Shown: one piece after another, positions 11,251 through 23,587 of the stretch
Position numbering within the stretch: position 1 is the first letter of the stretch
Layout of the letters: every line of letters begins with the position of its first letter
Assembly: GCA_021464415.1 (NCBI GenBank)
Contig: CM038470.1
Coordinates: forward strand, 36,326,099 to 36,390,098
Length of the DNA: 64,000 bases
DNA from: Lonicera japonica
Lineage: Eukaryota > Streptophyta > Magnoliopsida > Dipsacales > Caprifoliaceae
Direction: 5' to 3'
The notes under the pieces: model-generated
The model's input: the letters and a program-made list of their open reading frames with translations, nothing else
Database searches by the model: none
What the model was told of the DNA's origin: nothing
Made by a program: the position numbers and the translations under genes

Positions 11251-12439
11251 GGGGCGTGCGAAGTGGCAACAAAGGTTGCGGTATATTCCTAACGCGCTCA
11301 AAAATCAGGATTTTTCCTAATGGCCTCTTGTATGCATGATGACTCAAGACTTGATGGAGAATGCTTGTTAGGTTCACACGAGAGTCGCGGATTGGGGTGT
11401 TCACAGCGGCTACTACCACTAACAATTGGCTACAATCTCATCTCATCTCATCAAGAGGGCTACAACCCTCGTCTAGTACTGATACTTCGGGCTCCAACTG
11501 GATAATCTACATAAGCGGCTACAACCGTTGCTGCTCCAACCACACGTATGGGCTCCAACCCAAATTCATAAACAAGGCTACAACCTTGCAACACACTACA
11601 CCAAAACAGATGTTTTGTAACATGCTTTCTGTGTTACTAAAAATTTCAGTAACACAAAAAATCCGTTACTATTTTGGCGTGGCAGTTAAACTAGTAACGG
11701 ATAATAAGCGTTACTAAAAATATAAATTTATCGTTACTATAATTACGTCTGTAACAGATAAATACCGTTACAGACCTCATTTTAGAAACGCTTTTTACAT
11801 GTTACTATAATAAAAAGAATGTTACTATTCTCATTAAATTTTTATTTAAATTTATCATTGTAACACTTTTTAAGCGTTACTAATACCAACAATCACAACA
11901 ACAATGGTAACCGTTATTGATGCTAGTAACGGTTTTTGACCGTTACTATTAACATATATTTTAAAAAATATATATATATATTTTTCATCCCCCATCATGC
12001 CTCTATACCTGAAATCAGTTATAAAACTAATTACTATATATCAAAATGTACACAATCTCAGACAATCACAAAACTTTACACTCTAAAATCAAATCATATT
12101 ATATAAACCATTAAAATTTCCAAAAACAAAATACCATAATATCCAAACATACATATAAAGTCTAATACATACATAAAAAATATTAAGTACTAAAATGTCC
12201 AAGTACAAACTTAACGTTGAAATATAGAAATAACACAAAAGTACCACCAAGTAAAACTAAACACACTTCTAAAAAAATTCACACTAAACATACTTTAATA
12301 AACTATCCAGCCAAACTAAATAAACCTCGGAGACGTAAGCGGACAAATTCCGATGACCATCTTGAGGGCGTCAAACCTGATTCCTTTTGTTCTACCGATG
12401 ATTTGAGCTACTCTCCACTAGAATCCTCTCGTGCATGAT

Positions 12440-14505
12440 GTCTTGCCTGCGAAATCAACAAAAGAACTACTAACTTTATTCAAATCAAACAAACGAACTA
12501 ATTTCATAGTTTAGTCTAGCACATATATACATAGTTTCAACATTTTTTAGTTTAGTCTCAGCATTTCCAACAAATATAAACATAATTACATAATTTTCCA
12601 CTCCAATTTGAGCCTATACCCTGTGCCAAACTAATATATTTTCTGAATGCTTTGTGCTGTTCATAATCCCATAAGTACCCAAACATGCTCATGCTCAAAG
12701 CTAGGTTTTCTGCACCTACACACGATAAAGCCAACAAGAAGTGATTTAAAAAACTGTTAACGGGTCTACACTTACTAGGTTCGAATCACTAACCGGATAG
12801 CTGTTAAATACAACTACAGAGTTAGGCGACATATTAATTAGGGCAACAGGAAACCAGAAATAACTCATTTTTACCAGGTACTGTATATGTAGGTCAGAAA
12901 AGGCACGCGTTCAAAAACAACTACAGGTACTCAGTTACCATGCCAATAAGAGAAGCTGAATCATATTTTCACTAAGATCTACAATAATTTGTTTTCCAGA
13001 GATGAATTGCACTTATTTTGCATGGTGACCTAATAGCACAATCTAATAGTGCAATCAGAACTGAAGAGAAAGAATACATAATGTACATCCTGCTACATCA
13101 CCACAGATGAGGCTCTCATTATTTGTGATTTTTGTAGTCTCAACTCTACATAACAACTAAAGGCTTTTCCATTCTCTAGTATACAGTTTAAACTTTGCCT
13201 TGGGCCTCAACTTTTGTTCGGCCACCCATTGGTAGATGCCTACCCAAAGAAATGAAATAATTAACCCGAAAACAAAAGGATAGCAGAGGAAAAATACTTG
13301 GTTGCAGAACAATAAACAAATATGATCCTTGTCTCCTTGATCTGTCATGAATAATATAATTTTTGTAAATGCTCATAATTTACCTAGCTACCACACAAAT
13401 TTTTAAATCAATCCAATTAACAAAGCAACGCATTCTTTAGATAAAGCTTTACTATTCAAAAATCCAAATGGATAATCCAAAAGAATAATCTTAAGACAGA
13501 TAGCCCAGCACCACTAAAAAGTACCCAAAACCTTGTTAGAACAATGAAAGCTTATAATTTATTCTTGAACTTTATTCATTTTGCTTGTTATATGCCCTTA
13601 GGGTTCTTTCTTTTATAAAAAGGTTAGAAAAACTCAAAGCCTGCACATAAGAATTCAAGAAATTTAGTAAGTGCATGTTCAAATAATTGAGATGGCAAAT
13701 ATTAATTAAACCTAACATAGTGAAAATAAGATCAAAGACAATAATAGTAATAGAATAATAACTAACCACTTATACTGTGCTAATATTCCTTAGTGAATCA
13801 GTTTGTTGATGAGTACCGACAAGGGCTAATTGTTGAAGAAGGTGTTGGATATAGACAGACTGTTATTATAAATTCATATGAAGTCAGTTCAGAAAAAACC
13901 TAATGTTTTAGATTGTAGAATTTTTAGTCTTAACGTCTCGAAGAATATTTTAAACCACAACTCAAAAAGGTCATTTAACCCAATCACAACAAATATGGCC
14001 TGTGTACATGATCTTATAATGTGATAATAAGAAATACAAATTCATACCTACGTTTTTTATGGATAATCAAATGATCACTCAGCAACCATCAAGCATGAGC
14101 TGAACAAGAACACGTGAGGCTTCGTCAATCAGCAATCAACTATTAACAGAAAAAAGAATAGCAAAATTAGAACTAAAGAGAAATATACAAATCTTGATAA
14201 AGCAAAATCCTATTGTTATATGTAGTTTCTTATCATATATTCAAACAAAATCATTAGAAATTTCATGCATCCAAATGTCTGGATCCACTACTTATTAAGT
14301 ACCAAGGGATATCATTTAGTAAAAATATAAAACTCTAGGACAATGAAGTCTGAATATATATGTATAATATGTTCTACCAAGAAGTTGGATTTTAACGTAT
14401 AAAGAACATAAATGGGCTGTAATAAAAACATGGAGATAGGCACAATACATTCAAGAAATAGAAGGATTTAAAAAATTAACGAAGAGGATTAATTTTAATT
14501 TTAAC
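12440..14505. other. CACTA interior without a recognised gene
   Basis: AT-rich sequence downstream (minus sense) of the GT92 fragment. Only short unsupported open frames occur. It may be copied intron or flank of a captured gene, but no protein similarity could be recognised. Confidence 0.4.
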
Positions 14506-14508
14506 CTG

Positions 14509-14853
14509 TCATTGGCGCGTTCTTTGTAACCGTGACCCGATCATCTTGAGTTCAAATCTCTTGACCGCTCCGGCAGCCTCCCTCATTGTGGAGTCCACCA
14601 CATATCGGAGTCCTTCCATTTCACTATTGATCCATTGACCATTTTTCGGCAAGGCTCTCGCCTCTTGGAGATGGTACCGTGGTAATGGTAGTACATGATC
14701 CAGCCCTCTGTCTTGTGGGTTGTTTTGCCAACTGTGTTCTCGGACATGTGCACCTCCGTTGCAAAAACGCTGGGCGGTTGGACCCCGTATTTATGGTCCC
14801 TCCTAATTTCCGTCTTTGAATATTTGTAAACTAGCTTCTCAAATCCCCATTTC
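14509..14853 (-). pseudogene. Captured last exon of a GT92 (DUF23) glycosyltransferase
   Basis: Starts after a good acceptor (TTTTGCAG|GAAATGG) and reads KWGFEKLVYKYSKTEIRRDH, then FATEVHMSENTVGKT and YYHYHGTISKRREPCR. These blocks are characteristic of the C-terminal part of plant glycosyltransferase family 92 proteins (recalled, not searched). Near 14595 the frame slips by one base. In the shifted frame the family's C-terminal helix (AGAVKRFEL) continues to a natural stop at 14509-14511. It follows directly behind the polygalacturonase exons in the same orientation, separated by a 140-bp intron-like gap. It lacks the catalytic N-terminal half and is not functional as a transferase. Confidence 0.7.
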
Positions 14854-14993
14854 CTGCAAAATGGACATGTGAAAATTACCGTAAGAATGAACCAAAACCT
14901 ACTAGAGTCTACTACACAACTATATTCGACTGGACAAGCTCGGGTGCAATGAATAAAAATGATAGGTACATAGGTACATACATATATACATAC

Positions 14994-15992
14994 CGCAGGG
15001 AGATGGACGCAATGAGGGTTAGACTTGCAGTCGTTGTACTCCCACATGGCTTTGCCTTGGGCATCCAAAGTGCCTCCGATTAGTACCAATCCGTTAATAG
15101 AATCGGATTGTATCCACCCGTTGCCGCTGTACTCAGAAGGATGGTCTACTGATTTTATAGTACCCATCACTTGAATTGTAACTGGATCCGGCCCTTTACA
15201 TGGCCCTGTAAAGATCGTTTCTGCTAGTGTGAATTCACTCATGGGTACTAAAACCTTTGCTTTCCCGTTAAAATCACATGCTGCACGCCATGCTTTAATG
15301 AATGCCTGCACTCTTATACACACCTTCATTAATATTTCCAAATCACTCGGCTTCCTTTTCCAGTTTCTTATATAAATATTTTGTCCTTCGAATCGTTTCT
15401 CACTTTTTAGCGTCCCTTTCTAAGATATTTTGAGACTATTAATTTATTCATTTGTGTGTGATTTTGAAGTGCTAGAATATTAGGTAGAAATACTGCGAAT
15501 AGCCGCATTGAACATACATCAGAAAATTTTAGTTGTCATTTATTAATTATAAGCGAAAACAGAGAAAGGATGGAATAACATATATAAATAGGAACTAAAA
15601 CATATAAGAATCTTCTACACACATAATCAAATACATATATTACTCGTAGTCGTTTCTCATACAAACATAGCCTTTATCAATAGGCTTTTTTAGTGGCAAA
15701 TTTTCATTGCAAACATATCGGAGATTGCATTTAGCAATAAAAATTCGGTGCTAAAAGCCTAGTCAGAAATTAAGTCGATCAAAATTTTATATTAAAGATC
15801 GATTGACTATATGTATATATATACCTGGGTGTTGTGCATATGTTTGCCAACTTTGGCACCAAATTGCATGACATTAAAAGTAGTTTCAGGGCCTGCAGGT
15901 CCACGAGGAAGAGCAACACGCCCACCATTGACCATTTCTAAACAAAAGACAGTTAATATAATTACTAACAAAATTTTGCTACTTTTTTCCAT
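14994..15992 (-). pseudogene. Captured exons 1-2 of a polygalacturonase (GH28)
   Basis: Exon 1 (15992-15825) encodes a signal peptide (MEKSSKILLVIILTVFCLEM...) and the TFNVMQFGAKVGKHMHNTQ start of the GH28 beta-helix. Exon 2 (15305-14994) continues in frame through AFIKAWRAACDF and GGTLDAQGKAMWEYNDC to NPHCVHLPA. Both splice junctions are canonical (CAG|GTATAT, GTGCAG|GCATTC, CCTGCG|GTATGT). The 160 residues correspond to the N-terminal part of a pectin-degrading polygalacturonase. The catalytic NTD, DD, HGS and RIK motifs are in later exons that were not captured. The next exon on this strand is from a GT92 gene. Confidence 0.8.
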
Positions 15993-16029
15993 TGTGCATG
16001 ATCCACAAACCTGGATATCTATATAAATT

Positions 16030-17760
16030 TTCTTCCATCTTCTTCTTCTTTATGTATATATACATGCATATTTTACCTACCCACCAGATCTTTATTAATT
16101 GGTTTGAGAATTGAGAGTAAGAGCTCCGTTTTTTTTTTTTTAACAGAAGTAATTAAAAAGGGTAAGAACTCCCTTTTCATGAACTTTTGTTTTTTCTTGT
16201 TTTTATGTACGTACCCTAAATTTCAGTTAGTAGCAAATCCCTATTTTTGGGCTACTCTAACTCCTAATGTTGGTTGACTGTTTGGTTTTCTCCTTGTTTA
16301 TTTACAATATAATTTTTTAGTTTTAAGAGTTCATATATTTCACTTTCACACATTACTAATGACTAAAACCAAAACTTATTTGCATAAGCTAGGCTTAAGC
16401 TAAAGGGGTTATAGATGTGATCGATCGAGCTGAGTATTTGCTTAGAGTGTGTAAGTTTGAGCCTTGTCCCCACCTCTCTCTTCCTCCTCGAACAACCTGA
16501 TTATATATATATATATATATATCAATCACTTGTATTAAAAAAAAGAAAAAGAGAAGAGCATAACTTGTTTACAATTGAGTATTATTGCTGTCATTTTTTA
16601 AAGAAAACTGGATTAATTTGGAACATACTAAAGAAGAGAGAGACAGCGGACTCTTAATTAATTTAAGACAAAGATATTGGTATTAATTTGTTGTGCTTCC
16701 ATAAATTGATTAGGGCTTGAATATTTGTCTCGATCAAGAAGAAGCTAGCTGCCATTTAGCAACAACTAGTAATATACCTAAGATATGAACCCTGCTCCTT
16801 GGAATACATATGATTGCAATAGGCTTTCACAAACAGTTAGTAGCAAAGATATGAACCCCAAAAGCATCATCTCTACATTTATATGAAAAATTCAATGATT
16901 AATTACTCTAATTAAAATATTACATGAACTAACTAATTAATAATGGTGGTAGAGCTCACTTGATTTGATCTTGTCAAGAGCTTGAAATTAAGATAGGCAA
17001 GAAAAAAATCCTACAGAATCTCCCAAATAATTCAGGCCTTGACAGCGGTCAACCAAATCAACAATATGAACAATCAAGTTTCTACTTAACAAAACTAAGA
17101 AACCTTTCTGTAGTAATTTAAGTCCAAAGCCACATAGCTTTCTACTAAATAACAAATAAGCACTAGACTAACAAAAAAATGAAATCTCAAATTCAATAAA
17201 TGATGACTTAACCAAACTAAGAAACCTTGCAGTAGTAATTTAAGTGAAAAGCCACATAGCTCACTCAAATAAAGTAAGCCTAAAAGGCAAATAAACTCTA
17301 TCTAACACCACGACTCTTATCACGTTATAAGGCTATAATTAGAATTGACATTAACTTTATAAGAGAAGAATTTTGATTTTGGCTTTGGCTTACTCAAACT
17401 GAGAGCCAAGGAACTATATTTATATATGAAAATTAGGGTTCCAATAAGGAAGCAAAATAAATAAAAAGACAAAATAGGAATTAATAGCCTATGTGACCAT
17501 ATCCTAATTAAAGGCAAAATCTCTTATTTATGGGAAGAACAAAAGATACATAATAACCTAACAATAATAATATACATTATATGATTTTCAACAAGAAGCA
17601 ATGGACTCGATAACCTGTTACCTGCTCTAAGTATACTTGGTCTCGCTAGAACGGATCACAACAGTTTTCGAAAGCTGCAGCATACTCCTTTAGGTTTAGG
17701 TACACCTAGCTTCCACATATCTCGCCCTTCATCATTTCTGAGACCTGCTTTTGTCAAAAA
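16030..17760. other. Upstream flank inside the second CACTA
   Basis: AT-rich DNA upstream of the polygalacturonase exons, perhaps including its original promoter. A 55-60 bp segment occurs twice at about 17083-17140 and 17206-17262. A (TA)n run lies at 16501-16521. No gene recognised. Confidence 0.4.
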
Positions 17761-17799
17761 ATTCAGCAACTACGAAGCATTGTAGGAGGAGGAGAGCAT

Positions 17800-17990
17800 C
17801 GACGATTGACGAGAGAGACCAGCGGGAATATTGGAGGTTTTGGAGAAAGAGAACAGCGGGAATATTTGGGAATTTTGGCGAGAGAGAAACCAAGCAAGAG
17901 GGAGAATGAAAATTTGGGGGTTTTGGCGAGAGAGAACAGCGGGAATATTTGGGGATTTTGGCCGGAGAGACACTAAGCGAGAGGGAGAAT
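17800..17990. repeat. Short tandem repeat near the CACTA right end
   Basis: Units containing GCGAGAGAGA, AACAGCGGGAATATTTGG and GATTTTGG are repeated about four times with changes. Such GC-richer repeats just inside a CACTA end often belong to the element's promoter or end-recognition region. Confidence 0.55.
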
Positions 17991-18295
17991 GAAATTTTGG
18001 GATGAAAATTTGGCAGATTTGAGTTAACTTTCTTTTCTCATAAAAAAATATAATATTTTTTTATATTATTAATAATTAAATTTATATAGTAACAGTTACT
18101 AACCAATTTTAACCGTTACTACCAAATTTTAGGACCGTTACTGAATTAAAAGTATATTTGAAATTAGTTAATTAGATATAGTAACGGTTTTAATTTATTC
18201 TGTAACGGACTACACACGTGGCAGGCTAGTAACGGACTTAGACCGTTACAGATATAAAAAAATGACCGTTACTAATTCCTTGTTTTGGTGTAGTG

Positions 18296-20203
18296 ACACT
18301 CACCTAAGTAGATAATTGTGCCAATGAAAGCAATACAATAAACAACAATATACATATGTATATATATATATACCAAAATCACAAAAAGCCAACATAATCA
18401 TTGAATTCCAAGGCAATTTATAGTGCATTTCCATCATCTCAAGGTACAAAAACCATTAATCACTCCATCAAGTTAAGTATATCAATAGTTCATAACAATA
18501 TTGTATGTACATATGACATTTGTATCCCAAAATATATGTGTATGATTCATATATATATATATATATATATAACTGGTATATCTTCAAACTCGTGTATAAG
18601 CATGTATATACCATAGGTAATGTGGTGGTATTGTTGATGTATTTAGGTTAGGTTCGCCTGGTCCGTAACTTAGTGGCCAAATCAAGAATATTTGGAGTAT
18701 CGGAGGTTTAATAAACTTTCCGTCAATTTGGCTCCAAGCCAAGTATAACATAATCATTATAATAAATAAGTTTTATATAAACCTCCTCTTAAGTTCTTAA
18801 TACTTTGTTTACTCAAAACATGATCATAATACTGCCCAGCATAGTTGCGGACTGGCGCGCTAAGTCATAAATTTTATAAATGATGAATCAAAAGCTCAAG
18901 TACAACAACAATACCACAAATGTTAGCAAACAAGTCCAAAACATGCTTACATTTCTAAGTGTAATATTATATGCATGCGTATCAAGGAGTACTATTGTTC
19001 ACAATCGTACCCGTATATAAGGGTTTTATACCAATCTTTTGAAAACCAAAGTAGAAATTGGGGTTTCCTGTATAATCCGCTATTTATAATTATAATAAGA
19101 CTAAATCAAGCAATTAATCATGAAAAATCATTCCCAAAACCCCATGAACATGCATATGTTAAAATTTTATACAAAACACTCATTTTTGCTTGGATTAGAG
19201 TTAAATAAGTTGCAATAACTTGAAAATAGGTTCAAATACTATTATACCCACCTTTATAGGGTTAATCCCTCAAAGAATCGCAGCTGAATCAAGTCGGATC
19301 GAGCGAATCTCGAGCTTCCCCAAACCCTAGCCATGGAGGAAAGTGAAAATGATGAAGAAGAAGATGAATAGTGTTGGGGAATGGTGGATTAAGGAGGAGC
19401 TTGGGTTGTGATCTCGGATCTCTTGCAAAGCTCCCATGATCGCCTTTCTTTCTCTCTCTAGAAGCTCTCAAATGATGGTGATGAAAAATGAAGAGGAAAG
19501 AGCAAGAAAGAAAATATAATCTAATGCCCAGGGCCAACAACATTCTATTTTTATGAATAGTATGCTGTCCCTAGGCCATTTTGGGACAGTCCCCATAGCC
19601 TTATCTAGGCATCTCCAACAGCATGCTGTTCTGGAAAACAACATGCTGTTTACTTTGACTGTTGCGTTGACCTTGAAGATTTAGGAATTTGGACTCGGGC
19701 CAAACGAGAAAGTTGTAGATAATCAAATTACCTTTCCAATGGCAAAAACAAAGGTCCATTTGGACATCGGATGAAGAAGTTATGTCCCAAAAACCACTGC
19801 TGTGTCAAAATTGTAACGAAATTACGATGGGCTAGATTTGCGATAATTCTTCCAAACTCAATGCAATACTTTGGCAAGGAATTGGGAGATACAAGAGGGA
19901 TATAATGAGGTGTAAATGACTAATAAAAAGTCCACAACATAATAGCTAAGATTCCAAATTGAACAAATGGATTTCGAACTTCGAAATCTCTAATTCTTGC
20001 CGTTAGCACGCCAAACATTGCTACGGCTACCTGAAGTATATTTTGAGCCTACATGCGTGTGTAATATGACTAACGTGACTTGAAGGAAGTGTTCGAATCA
20101 TCAAAAATCACTCGGAATCGAAAATGACCACCCTATGTCAGAATTTGAATTAAACGCGATTAAGAAACGCGATTAGCATCGAATTAACTAACGGGGTATT
20201 ACA
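18296..20203 (-). repeat. Remaining 1.9 kb of the 3.1 kb LTR
   Basis: Continues the LTR interrupted at 11593. Blocks such as GTATATAAGGGTTTTATACC, GGCTCCAAGCCAAGTATAA and CCCACCTTTATAGGG have close counterparts at 62340-63000, showing both are the same LTR family. It contains no coding sequence of its own. Confidence 0.75.
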
Positions 20204-23200
20204 AATTGACACAAAGTAATTGTTTAAGGGTCAATTTTCCATTAACATATTGTACTTTCCATATTGAAATTTATTAATTACTGTACATGTGATGTGTGTA
20301 TTATTGTAATATATAATTTCAGGAGAAAATTAACATTTAGGAAAGTTTGTTTGGTGGTTAAGCGTAAAGGTAATCTAATTTTAAATCAAAGTTCAAATCT
20401 CGTAACTAACAACTTTTGTATTTTTTTTATTTAAGAAATGCAGTCTTTAAAATTAATAACTTTGCCCCAAGTAAGATTACGGCTTTGATAGTAAAATTTA
20501 GCTTGTGAATGATCAAATATTGATGTTTAGATCTAATGTAAACTTGACATTTAATTTAAGCAACTTGAGGAAAAAAAATCTCACCCCTCCTCCAAACTAT
20601 CTAAAATCCTGATTCTGCCCACGCTTACAACTAAGAAAGTATTCGAAACAACAGGGATATGAAATCACAACAGCATTAAAATTACAAAGATTAAATTAGC
20701 AGTGCCTAACAAGTGGACATGATGTACTCCTAAAAGGGTGCAACACTATTATAATGCATGTGTACCTCCACACATTTTGAAATTGATAGCTTGTGGCTAG
20801 AGTAAGAGAATTTTTTTTAATAATTTTATGTCTTTGTTAACTAAGAAAATTGAGATTTTAGACTTTGTGCTTTCTAAATATGAGGTTTGAATTTATTCTA
20901 ACAATCAAATTTTTTTTATGTATTCTTTTGCTTTGCATGTGGAACACTACAAAAATCACTTGAATTATATTAATCAAATTTATACATAATAATGCACCAA
21001 ATCATGTTTAGTTTCCTTCTTCATTCATATATAATGGATGTATCAAATTTCATGACACCAAATAAGTTGTATGTTTTTATTACGTAGAAATTTCTTTTAT
21101 ATATACTTTTGCAAATCAAACCCATCAATAGCAGACATTTTCAAAAAATAAAAATAAAATAGTATACATTTTCATCAACAAAAAGAGGAAAGCCAAATAC
21201 AATGATCAAATATGCCCAAGCTTTGTAATATATGGTTAATAAAATAGTGATTACTATGCCAATGGAATTATTTTACATGGAAAACACACTTAAGAAAGGC
21301 TTGTTCTGAATTACCCGAAAAATTATAAGATTAAGCAAAACTGAGCTGTACTTCTGAAAGTTTCACAACAAAGACTATTTAAAATAGAAAATATAAAAAT
21401 TTCAAGAATTTTCCACATAATCAGTGAAACTATAACGAATTAGCATGAATCAATATATTTTCAAGCCACTTAAAGATCTAGAATTTGTCCATCTATTGTG
21501 GAGAAATTACTTATGCTAGTACTCATATGGTGGAGTAGTTACTCTTCTTAATTTGCAATAGTTGAATAACTATGGACTTAAAGCTTAAATTTGATGAATA
21601 ACTGTGTCAACAAAAACTAATGTGTGACATAAACTCATTAGCAAATTGACAATTACATAGTTCCTTAGTTGGAATATTTATCTTTAAATATCACCCATAT
21701 TTTATTAAGAAAATTAGCAAATAATCTCTTGTACGAATACATTAATTAAATCCATTTAAGTTCAAAAAATGAAATTCATTCTCAAATAGGGACACTCTCA
21801 ATGAGTAGCACGGTAACAAAATTCTTGACCCGCGTTTTGGCATGTGTGTACCCATCTTCATCCTTGTACACTAGATTTATAACACGTGCCAGATTCAAGA
21901 CTCGCTCTAGCACAGCCATTGGCATCACGGTTGGATGAAGGCATTCTTGATTCATATCCATCCACGCATTCGAAATTCTTTCATTAAACTCCACAAACAC
22001 CACTTCTTTCGTGGCACTGTGTTGTTTCATGTAGCATTCCACGGCCGAAGCAACATGTCCCCTCTCTTGCTCAAACTACGACATAAAAATCGCAATTACT
22101 CATATTTGTTTTTAAAACATAATTATGTGTGTAATTTTTAATTAATTAATTATACCTGGTGTCCGACCATGTCATCTGTGAGCCTGCCAATTACTGAAGA
22201 GGCTTTGACAATTAAAGGGTTATTAGATACCCAATCAAAGTCCTGTTTGGTTACCAATTCTCCCATGCCTACAAATGAAGTGGTTGCTAGCATTATATAA
22301 CCAGCAGAGACCAATGCAACTTCCATGTACTCCTCCATGGTTGGGACATAACCTTTATGATACCAATTGGCTTCATCAAAGTATGCTCTCACTAACTGTT
22401 TCATCTGCAAAAAAATTATTTCACTTAATCTATTAATTATATTCCATCAATATATTATCACATATACAATTTATTCGGGTTAATTAATTGACTACGGCTT
22501 GTTTTGCATAGTCGACGCAGGAGGATTTTCCTTCTTTGGACAATTCCTCCTCCATTTCGATATATATATCTAAGAGTGTTGCATAAACGTGTCTCATGTA
22601 TTCCGGAAGTTGATCTGCTGAATTTATATCCCACCTGAAAATAGTGCAGTAGAAAACGTAAGGCACGCAACACGTGTAAAATAATTTCATGATGTTAAAT
22701 TATGGATAATGTTCCAAAAGAGGAAGTATTGTATGTATGTATATATTGTGATAATGAATGTAAATGCAACGATATATAATTAAGCATGGAGTTGAACCTC
22801 TGAATTGCATTGGTGAAGAGAGTAAGCTCTTCAATTGTTCCATAAACGTCATAGATGTCGTCGATAATGGACGTTAAAGAAATTACTTTGGTTAGAATCC
22901 TTCTAGCAAGCAGAAATTGAGGCTCAAAATACACTCCCAATATCCAAAAGTAGCACTCCACCATTCTATCTCTAGCAAAAGGAAGTTTCTTTGCAACATT
23001 TAAATCCTTCCACCACCTGTAAATTGTTATGAAAATGAAACATAGTTTGTTTGATTGGCATTGTAAATGGAAGGGCTTTTATTTTTTCTTACAATCTTTT
23101 CACATTTTTTAATCAACTGCATAGCTAGAAAGTCATTTGATTGATTTTCATAATTCATTTAGTCCTACCACATGAAAAATTTTATTTTGTTACAAGACTA

Positions 23201-23587
23201 ATTACCTCGTTATTTCACTAAGCTCTCTTTGATGATCTTTTTGCAGCATGTTGAAATCTAATTTGGCGAGTTTTAATAGTGCTTCGTTATGTGAATTGTC
23301 TTGTTGGTAAATCGGGATGTAGTGCCTGGCATCTAGCCTTGTTAAGCCCTTGCGGATGGGCATGTTTAGGGCGTGTATAACTTGTGAAGCGAATAATGTG
23401 TTATTGCGGCTCAGTGAATTTAGCATTTGCTCAAGATGAGCAGTGGTGAATTCAAGTGCTTCATCAAGTATATCTTCTTCATGTACCCTCAGATGCGCTG
23501 ATTCGTATAAACTTAATAATCCTTGCGTATCATTGATTAAGGACTCCTTGAATTTCCCTTTACTATCCTTAAATTTGTTGAAGACAT
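20204..23587. repeat. Right part of segmental duplication A
   Basis: After the LTR insertion the homology to duplicate B resumes (20204 aligned with about 51558) and continues through exon 7 to exon 3 of the terpene synthase. Homology to B ends at 54746, inside exon 3. Copy B lacks about 130 bp present here near 21540-21670. Confidence 0.8.
21701..21706 (-). terminator. Poly(A) signal of the terpene synthase gene
   Basis: AATAAA on the minus strand about 75 bp after the stop codon at 21782, a usual distance for a plant polyadenylation signal. It is also kept in the decayed copy. Confidence 0.45.

Larger units (their letters stand above)
10190..11405 (-). mobile_element. Solo LTR of a Tat-type Gypsy element
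   Basis: It begins TGTGAGAATCCGG and ends GGGTGTTCACA, flanked on both sides by GCGGC (10185-10189 and 11406-11410). Its sequence resembles the LTRs of the large element at 26707-44976, sharing AGAGTCGCCAGT, TTTTACGAGAAAAC, GGGAAGGTGTTAGGCACCC-like and CCTTTCGGTCTCT blocks, and so the same minus orientation is inferred. No internal sequence remains, so the element was reduced by LTR-LTR recombination. It carries a minus-strand TATA box and an upstream palindrome cluster. Confidence 0.85.
10130..11590. repeat. Array of short hairpins with conserved loop in the 3.1 kb LTR
   Basis: Ignoring the Tat-like LTR inserted at 10190-11405, this stretch carries repeated units of the form stem-CT(A/C)CAA-stem. 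Perfect or near-perfect units are at 10137-10154 (AAAGGG/CCCTTT), 10163-10176 (TGGG/CCCA), 11455-11470 (GAGGG/CCCTC), 11516-11527 (CGG/CCG), 11549-11562 (TGGG/CCCA) and 11573-11588 (CAAGG/CCTTG). One more unit (GTTAGcGG...CCaCTAAC, loop CTACTA) is split by the inserted LTR. Stems differ but stay complementary. Confidence 0.75.
11594..18295. mobile_element. CACTA transposon carrying a polygalacturonase-GT92 chimera
   Basis: The ends are CACTACACCAAAACA and its exact inverse TGTTTTGGTGTAGTG, flanked by ACA on both sides (11591-11593, 18296-18298). Both subterminal regions (about 11600-11950 and 18080-18270) are filled with GTTACTA / CCGTTAC motifs in both orientations, as in other plant CACTA families. 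No transposase frame is visible, so this is a non-autonomous element of 6.7 kb. It carries, on the minus strand, the first two exons of a polygalacturonase followed by the last exon of a GT92 glycosyltransferase. Confidence 0.9.
3575..20203 (-). mobile_element. Solo LTR (~3.1 kb) of a Gypsy element, split by three later insertions
   Basis: The insertion begins TGTGACGCCCC and ends GGGGTATTACA, and is flanked by AATTG at 3570-3574 and at 20204-20208. The paralogous block at about 51560 lacks it, so this is a verified empty-site comparison. After removing the CACTA at 4257-9870, the Tat-like LTR at 10190-11405 and the CACTA at 11594-18295, about 3.1 kb of LTR remains: 3575-4256, 9871-10189, 11406-11593 and 18296-20203. 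The LTR resembles 61345-63812, whose inner edge is followed by CTCCTTAAGAAGTTTCG-like sequence usual next to plant Gypsy/chromovirus LTRs. This sets the orientation as minus. No internal gag-pol sequence remains. Confidence 0.8.

Noticed and set aside
11151..11425. Overlapping open frames on both strands around 11151-11425
   Set aside because: They follow the GC-rich palindrome cluster of the solo LTR. No protein similarity.
13157..13376. Two overlapping minus-strand frames in the second CACTA
   Set aside because: Short, overlapping, no recognised motif.
17770..17973. 67-codon minus-strand frame with repeated SRQNPQIF words
   Set aside because: Reflects the short tandem repeat near the CACTA end.
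3575..20203. A single very large LTR retrotransposon of 16.6 kb
   Set aside because: There is no second LTR and no gag-pol. The interior is explained by two CACTA elements and one solo LTR with their own borders.
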